Assembly (NCBI GenBank): GCA_944989445.1
Contig: CALYLW010000133.1
Coordinates: forward strand, 1,228,829-1,292,828
Length of the DNA: 64,000 bases
Source: Ampullaceana balthica
Lineage: Eukaryota > Mollusca > Gastropoda > Lymnaeidae
Direction: 5' to 3'
The notes beneath the pieces were generated by a model, which did not search any database, was not told where the DNA came from, and saw nothing but the letters and a program-made list of their open reading frames with translations. Positions 22,301 to 34,300 of this stretch are shown here, in pieces (position 1 is the first letter of the stretch; the number at the start of each line of letters is the position of its first letter). A program made the position numbers and the translations under genes.

Positions 22301-25300
22301 GAAAATTTTTCTGCGAGCCAGATGTAGCCATCAAAAGAGGCATATATGGCTCGCGAGCCATGGTTTCCCGATCCAATGCACCTAGACATTAGTAGAGAAA
22401 TAGTGGTTAACCAACAATGCCCCTAGACATATTTATATACATTTTAATTTTTTGTTTACGTTTAGTTATTTCAATATCATTAATTTTTAAATATTTTTTG
22501 AAGTGCACTGTAATATCTACACACTTATACCAACATATATACACACTTACACCAACATATCTACACACTTATACCAACATATCTACACACTTACACCAAC
22601 ATATCAACACACTTACACCAACATATCTACACACTTACACCAACATATCTACACACTTACACCAGCATATCTACACACTTACACTAACATATCTACACAC
22701 TTACACCAACATATCTACACACATACACCAACATATCTACACACTTATACCAACATATCTACACACTTACACCAACACATCTACACACTTACACCAACAT
22801 ATATACACACTTACACCAACATATCTACACACTTACACCAACATATCTACACACTTACACCAACAGATTTACACACTTACACCAACACATCTACACGCTT
22901 ACACCAACACATCTACACACTTACACCAACATATCTACACACTTACACCAATATATCTACACACTTACACCAACATATCTACACACTTACACCAACATAT
23001 CTACACACTTACAACAACATATCTACACACTTACACCAACATATCTACACACTTACACTAACATAACTACACACTTACACCAACATGTCTACACACTTAC
23101 ACCAACATATCTACACACTTACACCAACATATCTACACACTTACACCAACACATCTACACACTCACACGAACACATCTACACACTTACACCAACATATCT
23201 ACACACTTACACCAACGTATCTACACACTTACACCAACATTGAACATTGATATCGCTTCTCTGGAAACTTAATCGCCCAAGATTCTATTTTCCTTAATAA
23301 ATTTTACAAGACTCAAACGCCCATGTGTTTTGTTATGTTGCCTTTGCTAAGTTCAAGCTGTAAACGTTTATCTGTAACGTGGCCTCTTAGTTTCAAGCCT
23401 CAATAGAGAACACTCACAGCCGTCCAGTTGATCTTACCGCTTACATCCGCCAGGTAGTCAAATGCTCCGTATGATAAAGTTCCTCAAGGATGTGAGCTGG
23501 GACATTGTGTTAGACTTGAAACTCTTGAGTCGTCGTGGCGACCGGTGGGACTCATCCAACGTAGAAGTTTTCTTGAATTTTTTGAATAAACACGGCGTTC
23601 GCATTTCATACTTTCAATTAGGAAATGGTAAGTTTGTTATCTTCAATTAGAAATATTTAGAATTTATAGTAAAGTTTTCAATTTGAAAAGTTATGAATCT
23701 TCTCATTTTTTAAAAAAGAAAATGATTTGTATCTTTAACTAGAATATGTTTAATTTGATATCTTAATTTAGGAAACGAAAAGTTAAATTTATGGTCAATT
23801 AGAAATAGGTAAGTTAGTTTTGTATAAAGAGATCTCTTCTTGCTCATGTATAAAATATATAACGTGTAACAAGTCTAATATTTTGCCTTGGCTCTAATAT
23901 CCTGTTATATTTAGAGGTAGATTCCAACGAATACACTTTTGGCAGAGGCGTGCAGCCGGAAACTCTGGTGCACGACTTCAGGTCACTGAGACTGCTGTTA
24001 CGTAATTATCCACTATACAGAGACACGCCCATCATGGGTCCAGAACTGACTCGCCCGATCAAACCTTCGGCTCAAAGATATTTACGCAGGTCAGTTCATA
24101 ACTAACACAGATGAGAATAGCATGGGATTATTTTTGTGTGGTCCTTATGAATTGAAAGATAAAACCCGTAAAATGTCTGATATTTGTTCCCCAAGGCTGA
24201 AATGAAATTGTGACGCAACTTTTCAATTTAAAAAATGGGTTTTTAAAAAAAGTGCCATCTTAAGTATGTAAAAGCAATGGTATGTGTACTAGTATGACAA
24301 TGGTATGTGTGCTTGTATGATAATGGTATGTGTACTAGTATGACAATGGTATGTGTACTAGTATGACAATGGTATGTGTACCAGTATGACAATGGTATGT
24401 GTACTAGTATGACAATGGTATGTGTACTAGTATGACAATGTTATGTGTACTAGTATGACAATGGTATGTGTACCAGTATGACAATGGTATGTGTACTAGT
24501 ATGACAATGGTATGTGTACTAGTATGACAATGTTATGTGTACTAGTATGACAATGTTATGTGTATTAGTATGACAATGGTATGTGTACTAGTATGACAAT
24601 GTTATGTGTACTAGTATGACAATGCTATGTGTACTAGTATGACAATGGTATGTGTACTAGTATGACAATGGTATGTGTACTAGTATGACAATGGTATGTG
24701 CATTAGTATGACAATGGTATGTGTACTAGAATGACAATGTTATGTGTACTTGTATGACAATGGTATGTGTACTAGTATAACAATGGCATGTGTACTAGTA
24801 TGACAATGTTATGTGTACTAGTATGACAATGTTATGTGTATTAGTATGACAATGGTATGTGTATTAGTATGACAATGGTATGTGTACTAGTATAACAATG
24901 GCATGTGTACTAGTGTGACAATGGTATGTGTACTAGTATAACAATGGCATGTGTACTTGTATGACAATGGTATGTGTACTAGTATGACAATGGCATGTGT
25001 ACTTGTATGACAATGGTATGTGTACTATAGTATAACAATGGCATGTGTACTTGTATGACAATGGTATGTGTACTAGTATAACAATGGCATGTGTACTTGT
25101 ATGACAATGGTATGTGTACTTGTATGACAATGGTATGTGTACTAGTATAACAATGGCATGTGTACTAGTTTGACAATGGTATGTGTACTAGTATGACAAT
25201 GTTATGTGTACTAGTATGACAATGGCATGTGTACTAGTGTGACAATGGTATGTGTACTAGTATAACAATGGCATGTGTACTTGTATGACAATGGTATGTG

Positions 25301-28300
25301 TACTTGTATGACAATGGTATGTGTACTAGTATAACAATGGCATGTGTACTAGTTTGACAATGGTATGTGTACTAGTTTGACAATGGTATGTGTACTAGTA
25401 TGACAATGGTATGTGTATTAGTATAACAATGGCATGTGTACTAGTATGACAATGGTATGTGTACTAGTATAACAATGGTATGTGTACTAGTATAACAATG
25501 GTATGTGTACTAGTATAACAATGGCATGTGTACTAGTTTGACAATGGTATGTGTACTAGTTTGACAATGGTATGTGTACTAGTATGACAATGGTATGTGT
25601 ATTAGTATAACAATGGCATGTGTACTTGTATGACAATGGTATGTGTACTAGTATAACAATGGCATGTGTACTAGTATGACAATGGCATGTGTACTAGTAT
25701 GACAATGGTATGTGTACTAGTATGACAATGGTATGTGCATTAGTATGACAATGGTATGTGTACTAGTATAACAATGGTATGTGTACTAGTTTGACAATGG
25801 TATGTGCATTAGTATGACAATGGTATGTGTACTAGAATGACAATGGCATGTGTACTAGTATAACAATGGTATGTGTACTAGTATGACAATGGTATGTGTA
25901 CTAGTATAACAATGGTATGTGTACTAGTATGACAATGCTATGTGTACTAGTATAACAATGGTATGTGTACTAGTATAACAATGGCATGTGTACTAGTATG
26001 ACAATGGTATGTGCATTAGTATGACAATGGTATGTGTACTAGTATAACAATGGTATGTGTACTAGTTTGACAATGGTATGTGTACTAGTATGACAATGGC
26101 ATGTGTACTAGTATGACAATGGTATGTGTACTAGTATGACAATGGTATGTGCATTAGTATGACAATGGTATGTGTACTAGTATAACAATGGTATGTGTAT
26201 TAGTATAACAATGGTATGTGTACTAGTTTGACAATGGTATGTGTACTAGTATAACAATGGTATGTGTACTAGTATAACAATGGCATGTGTACTAGTATAA
26301 CAATGGTATGTGTACTAGTTTGACAATGGCATGTGTACTAGTATAACAATGGTATGTGTACTAGTTTGACAATGGCATGTGTACTAGTATAACAATGGTA
26401 TGTGTACTAGTTTGACAATGACATGTGTACTAGTATAACAATGGTATGTGTACTAGTTTGACAATGGCATGTGTACTAGTATAACAATGGTATGTGTATT
26501 AGTATAACAATGGTATGTGTACTAGTATAACAATGGTATGTGTACTAGTTTGACAATGGCATGTGTACTAGTATAACAATGGTATGTGTACTAGTTTGAC
26601 AATGGCATGTGTACTAGTATAACAATGGTATGTGTACTAGTTTGACAATGGCATGTGTACTAGTATAACAATGGTATGTGTACTAGTATAACAATGGCAT
26701 GTGTACTAGTATAACAATGGCATGTGTACTAGTATAACAATGGCATGTGTACTAGTATAACAATGGCATGTGTACTAGTATAACAATGGCATGTGTACTA
26801 GTATAACAATGGTATGTGTACTAGTTTGACAATGGCATGTGTACTAGTATAACAATGGTATGTGTATTAGTATAACAATGGTATGTGTACTAGTTTGACA
26901 ATGGTATGTGTACTAGTTTGACAATGGCATGTGTACTAGTATAACAATGGTATGTGTACTAGTTTGACAATGGCATGTGTACTAGTATAACAATGGTATG
27001 TGTATTAGTATAACAATGGTATGTGTACTAGTTTGACAATGGTATGTGTACTAGTATAACAATGGTATGTGTACTAGTATAACAATGGCATGTGTACTAG
27101 TATAACAATGGTATGTGTACTAGTATAACAATGGTATGTGTACTAGTTTGACAATGGTATGTGTACTAGTATAACAATGGTATGTGTACTAGTATAACAA
27201 TGGCATGTGTACTAGTATAACAATGGCATGTGTACTAGTATAACAATGGTATGTGTACTAGTATAACAATGGTATGTGTACTAGTATAACAATGGTATGT
27301 GTACTAGTATAACAATGGTATGTGTACTAGTATAACAATGGTATGTGTACTAGTATAACAATGGCATGTGTACTAGTATAACAATGGTATGTGTACTAGT
27401 ATAACAATGGTATGTGTACTAGTATAACAATGGCATGTGTACTAGTTTGACAATGGTATGTGTACTAGTATAACAATGGTATGTGTACTAGTATAACAAT
27501 GGCATGTGTACTAGTTTGACAATGGTATGTGTACTAGTATAACAATGGTATGTGTACTAGTATAACAATGGCATGTGTACTAGTTTGACAATGGTATGTG
27601 TACTAGTATAACAATGGTATGTGTACTAGTATAACAATGGCATGTGTACTAGTATAACAATGGTATGTGTACTAGTTTGACAATGGTATGTGCATTAGTA
27701 TGACAATGGTATGTGTACTAGAATGACAATGGTATGTGTACCAGTATGACAATGGTATGTGTACTAGTATGACAATGGTATGTGTACTAGTATAACAATG
27801 GTATGTGTACTAGTATGACAATGGTATGTGCATTAGTATGACAATGGTATGTGTACTAGAATGACAATGGCATGTGTACTAGTATAACAATGGTATGTGT
27901 ACTAGTATGACAATGGTATGTGCATTAGTATGACAATGGTATGTGTACTAGAATGACAATGGTATGTGTACTAGTATGACAATGGTATGTGCATTAGTAT
28001 GACAATGGTATGTGTACTAGAATGACAATGGCATGTGTACTAGTATAACAATGGTATGTGTACTAGTATGACAATGGTATGTGTACTAGTATGACAATAG
28101 TATGTGTACTAGTGTGACAATGGTATGTGTACTAGTATAACAATGGTATGTGTACTAGTATGACAATGGTATGTGCATTAGTATGACAGTGGTATGTGTA
28201 CTAGAATGACAATGGCATGTGTACTAGCATAACAATGGTATGTGTACTAGTATGACAATGGCATCTGTACTAGTATGACAATGGTATGTGTACTAGTATG

Positions 28301-31300
28301 ACAATGGTATGTGCATTAGTATGACAATTGTATGTGTACTAGAATGACAATGGCATGTGTACTAGTATAACAATGGTATGTGCACTAGTATGACAATGGT
28401 ATGTGCACTAGTATGACAATGGTATGTGCACTAGTATAACAATGGTATGTGCACTAGTATAACAATGGTATGTGCACTAGTATGACAATGGTATTTGTAC
28501 TAGTATGACAAATCTGCAGGGAGATGAAACTCCTCTGAACAATCCTGATACCATGCAGAATATTAATCTCGACCACCAATATGCTTGGTGCCCAGGGCTA
28601 GATTAAGCCATCTTGGTGCCCTAGGCACAAACCCACATTGGTGCCCCCTTCTGCCCCGGGCCCCGATCATCCCCTGACCGCTAGTATGTTAAATATTATA
28701 ATTAAAATCTTACAAAGAAAAACAATAGTTTTAACACATACTGTATTCTGTACTAATGTCACTCATATAAAACCAACAATAAGGTATTTCTGTATTAAAA
28801 TTTAAAAGTTAATTATATTTTAAAACAATAATAGACAAAAATACTAACATTTTTTAAATAGATGAGAAAGTCACTCATCAGCAGAGATAAGGAATCAAGC
28901 CTTTCTTGTTTCATTGTCGATGTACTTGGATGTTTTGCACGTTTCAACTGAGAAAAGGAGCGCCCAGTTGAACAGTTCGTAACCAAAAATGTTCAAAATA
29001 TTCGCAAGGCGATTTCTACATTTGGAAAAGCACACTCGATATTGCCTCTAAATTCTACTTTGCATAATTCTGCAGGACTGAACTTGTTGTTTTCAGATTT
29101 TGATGCACGAAACTTGTGGCGAAAATATGAGTGGAACTTTTGTAGTTCAGAATATAATTTTTGTTCAGATCTTCAGGAAAATAATTTTTAGTTCTTCACA
29201 ACACTGAGATGTTTGTGGTACATCGACCAGACAAGAAAATTGAACTTCTATATCATTTTATACCTGTCCTCGTCTACTCATCTCTGTCTCAATTTTTTTA
29301 GCGATGGTGTAGAAAGTAGATTTACAAAATGTGTCTCCGGCATTTAGAGATACCTCAGGGGCGTCTCTATCAATGACCACTGTCTTTCGTTTACGATTTG
29401 ACTTATAATCCACAACTCGTGGTGTTATCTCTTTTGCAGCTTGTTCAAATCTTTCAAATTCATTCCTAGATTCACGCAAGTGATCTACTAATGAAGAATA
29501 CAAATCAGAACTTTTTCAAGTTCACATACTCATTTTAGATGAAAACGAAAGTAAAAATTGTAACAATTAACGTTCGTCAAATCAGGGTTTGGTGTTTAAA
29601 CTAAATTATTAATATCTTCATAAGTCAGTTGCCCAAAAAAATGTTCGAAAAATGCAAAGTAGTTCTAAGCCGTTATGCAAATGTACAGTCATTCAATGTC
29701 ACGTCGACAAATTACCACTATTCAGAATTTTTTTCACAAGCCGACAAAACCAAAGGTGAATTTGTCGCTACGTTACGTAGCAAAAACATATCCTTAAAAT
29801 TAATTTAAAAAATAGCACCAAAAAAAAACCTCGATGAAAAATAAAAAAAAATAGTTTTAAAAAATAAAAAAAAATAAAAAACCTGGGTGAGAGCTATTTT
29901 AACCCCCAAGTTGTGGTTCCAAGGTTAAATAATGTGCGTTTCAATATTACATTTCCGATTTGCTAATGTCATGTCGATTACGCGCAATTATAAGGATAAT
30001 ATACACATTTTTCTTAAGGACTTGTGGTGCCCCCCAAACGCTTGGTGCCCTAGTCACGTGCCTTGTTTGCATAATGGTTAATCTAGGCCTGTTGGTGCCC
30101 ACACTCTTCATTACGTGGACATGAGAAATTGAAATGAAATCATTGTGAGTGTGTATGTGTGTGCGAATAATTTATTTTGTCATTTTTAGTGCTTAGGAAT
30201 AAATGCGAATTTTTAAAATACTTTTTACCAATTTGTTATTTACCCATTTTTTATTTCCCAATTTTTTACTGTAATTATTATGTCTCTGTCTTTGCCGGGT
30301 TGTAACAATTACAATTAGAAATGAGTGCTCATTCTTCATAGAAAAATACAATTTTTTTAGATACGTATTTATTTTTTCCCTTTTATTGCCTCGACAACAA
30401 TTGTAAAAACAGTTTAAAAAATGTATATAAAGTAAATAACTTGACATCCGAATGTGTAAATTAATGAAATTTTTAAATATTATATTGTCACCAGAGATAC
30501 TGGTGTCAAATTTCAATGTATCACCAGAGATACTGGTGTCAAATTTCAATGTATCACCAGAGATACTGGTGTCAAATTTCAATGTATCACCAGAGATACT
30601 GGTGTCAAATTTCAATGTGTCACCAGAGATACTGGTGTCAAATTTCAATGTGTCACCAGAGATACTGGTGTCAAATTTCAATGTGTCACCAGAGATACTG
30701 GTGTCAAATTTCAATGTGTCACCAGAGATACTGGTGTCAAATTTCAATGTGTCACCAGAGATACTGGTGTCAAATTTCAATGTGTCACCAGAGATACTGG
30801 TGTCAAATTTCAATGTATCACCAGAGATACTGGTGTCAAATTTCAATGTATCACCAGAGATACTGGTGTCAAATTTCAATGTGTCACCAGAGATACTGGT
30901 GTCAAATTTCAATGTGTCACCAGAGATACTGGTGTCAAATTTCAATGTGTCACCAGAGATACTGGTGTCAAATTTCAATGTGTCACCAGAGATACTGCTG
31001 TCAAATTTCAATGTGTCACCAGAGATACTGGTGTCAAATTTCAATGTGTCACCAGAGATACTGGTGTCAAATTTCAATGTGTCACCAGAGATACTGGTGT
31101 CAAATTTCAATGTGTCACCAGAGATACTGGTGTCAAATTTCAATGTGTCACCAGAGATACTGGTGTCAAATTTCAATGTGTCACCAGATATACTGGTGTC
31201 AAATTTCAATGTGTCACCAGAGATACTGGTGTCAAATTTCAATGTGTCACCAGAGATACTGGTGTCAAATTTCAATGTGTCACCAGATATACTGGTGTCA

Positions 31301-34300
31301 AATTTCAATGTGTCACCAGAGATACTGGTGTCAAATTTCAATGTGTCACCAGATATACTGGTGTCAAATTTCAATGTATCACCAGAGATACTGGTGTCAA
31401 ATTTCAATGTGTCACCAGAGATACTGGTGTCAAATTTCAATGTGTCACCAGAGATACTGGTGTCAAATTTCAATGTATCACCAGAGATACTGGTGTCAAA
31501 TTTCAATGTGTCACCAGATATACTGGTGTCAAATTTCAATGTATCACCAGAGATACTGGTGTCAAATTTCAATGTATCACCAGAGATACTGGTGTCAAAT
31601 TTCAATGTGTCACCAGAGATACTGGTGTCAAATTTCAATGTGTCACCAGATATACTGGTGTCAAATTTCAATGTATCACCAGAGATACTGGTGTCAAATT
31701 TCAATGTGTCACCAGATATACTGCTGTCAAATTTCAATGTATCACCAGAGATACTGGTGTCAAATTTCAATGTATCACCAGAGATACTGGTGTCAAATTT
31801 CAATGTGTCACCAGAGATACTGGTGTCAAATTTCAATGTATCACCAGAGATACTGGTGTCAAATTTCAATGTGTCACCAGAGATACTGGTGTCAAATTTC
31901 AATGTATCACCAGAGATATTGGTGTCAAATTTCAGCCCAATCGAGCAATGCAAAAGGCGGGAAAATGACGTTACAAAATTTGACACTGATAAGCACACCA
32001 AATGTCAAGGTAAATAAAGACTGACAAGCACACCAAATGTCAAGGTAAATAAAGACTGACAAGCACACCAAATGTCAAGGTAAATAAAGGCGTGCACAAG
32101 AAAATAATAAATAAATAAATAGAAATTTAACTGGATAACTATCATATTAGGCGGCCTATTTAACGAACGCTGCTTCAAAAGTGGATATAAGTTTACAAAG
32201 AGATATTACGTCGTCTTTCGTTGTGGCGCCGTTAAGCTGAACTGATGAAGAAGATTTTGATTCCGGAACGTGAAACATTTTAAACAAATACTGAATTGTT
32301 TTTGTTTTTACGACAGTTAGGTGGATACGGGGTAGGCTTCCTTACGTAGATTTAGTTCAAGTTATTAGCTACTTTATTTTGCAGCCGGGTGAAATTTCTA
32401 TCAAAATGGAATTCACCTTTTCATACTTTCTGCTTTGTTATATGAGTAATTTAGGTACATTCACAAACAACTATCATTCCCCCCCCCCACCCCCACCACC
32501 ACAGCCATCCATTCTTCATCCACAGTATTTTCCGTTTTATAACAAGACAGATATTCAGAATTTACGAACAAAATTTGTGTTAATGTCTGAATGTGTCACA
32601 GATTAAATTGTCGTTTTAGAAAGCCTCGAGGTGAAAGGATGAATACATAAATATCATATCATGTCATCATTTTTGCCACAGATTTCTAGAGGCCAGTGGT
32701 TGCCGTGTATTGAACGCCTTATCTTTTCATCAGTAAGTTTGAGATTTCTTTCTTCTTTTTAACGAGCTTTAGAAGTCGCAGTTAAATTCGTGTATTCCAT
32801 ACAAAGATTTTAGTCTTAAATCTTTATACTCCCTGCAGATTTACCTCTATTGAGACATTATAGTCTCATCGACCATTCATTGTCTGTTGTCACATCTCTA
32901 GCTAACTGATATGGTTCAACTAATGTTCCCTCTATGCTACGTTGATCCGTGTGCAAAATAACAAAGTCGTGCGCAGAGTTGCACGACATCAATTGTTGTG
33001 CAAAGTTGCGCGGCATCCATTTTTGTACAAAATTTACACCCCACAAAACAAATATTATATCATCCTTAACAAAATTTGCTGCGCGGCATCTCTAAACTGA
33101 TACGCGGCGTTGGTCAGATATCTGTGCAACCGCGAGACCGCACAGCTTAACGAGAGCATTGAGTTCAACTTAAAATAAAGTCACTAAATTCTTACCAGAT
33201 TTAAGTCTATATAACTAATATAAGGCCACTTGTTCATAACACGATAACTCGGCTAGTATTAAGCAACTATAACATACTTTTCCAATGTGATTGTGTAACA
33301 GCCCCATGTGATTGTGTAACAGCCCCATGTGATTGTGTAACAGCCCCATGTGATTGTGTAACAGCCCCATGTGATTGTGTAACAGACCCATGTGATTGTG
33401 TAACAGCCCCATGTGATTGTGTAACAGCCCCGTGTGATTGTGTAACAGCCCCGTGTGATTGTGTAACAGCCCCGTGTGATTGTGTAACAGCCCCGTGTGA
33501 TTGTGTAACAGCCCCGTGTGATTGTGTAACAGCCCCGTGTGATTGTGTAACAGCCCCATGTGATTGTGTAACAGCCCCATGTGATTGTGTAACAGCCCCA
33601 TGTGATTGTGTAACAGCCCCGTGTGATTGTGTAACAGCCCCGTGTGATTGTGTAACAGCCCCGTGTGATTGTGTAACAGCCCCGTGTGATTGTGTAACAG
33701 CCCCGTGTGATTGTGTAACAGCCCCGTGTGATTGTGTAACAGCCCCATGTGATTGTGTAACAGCCCCATGTGATTGTGTAACAGCCCCATGTGATTGTGT
33801 AACAGCCCCATGTGATTGTGTAACAGCCCCATGTGATTGTGTAACAGCCCCGTGTGATTGTGTAACAGCCCCGTGTGATTGTGTAACAGCCCCGTGTGAT
33901 TGTGTAACAGCCCCGTGTGATTGTGTAACAGCCCCGTGTGATTGTGTAACAGCCCCGTGTGATTGTGTAACAGCCCCGTGTGATTGTGTAACAGCCCCGT
34001 GTGATTGTGTAACAGCCCCGTGTGATTGTGTAACAGCCCCGTGTGATTGTGTAACAGCCCCGTGTGATTGTGTAACAGCCCCGTGTGATTGTGTAACAGC
34101 CCCGTGTGATTGTGTAACAGCCCCGTGTGATTGTGTAACAGCCCCGTGTGATTGTGTAACAGCCCCGTGTGATTGTGTAACAGCCCCGTGTGATTGTGTA
34201 ACAGCCTCGTGTGATTGTGTAACAGCCCCGTGTGATTGTGTAACAGCCCCGTGTGATTGTGTAACAGCCCCGTGTGATTGTGTAACAGCCCCGTGTGATT

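Noticed and set aside
22506..28510. CRISPR-like arrays
   Set aside because: The repeats are contiguous without unique spacers, the units vary gradually, and the DNA is animal. They are minisatellites.
30193..32017. Open frames of 602, 521 and 502 codons through the 33-bp array
   Set aside because: The unit is 11 codons with no stop in these frames. The three frames overlap on both strands and the unique flanks have no protein character.
32379..32606. 75-codon frame with a polyproline run upstream of gene B exon 5
   Set aside because: It lies in intron 4, the proline run comes from a C-rich microsatellite, and no conserved sequence is present.
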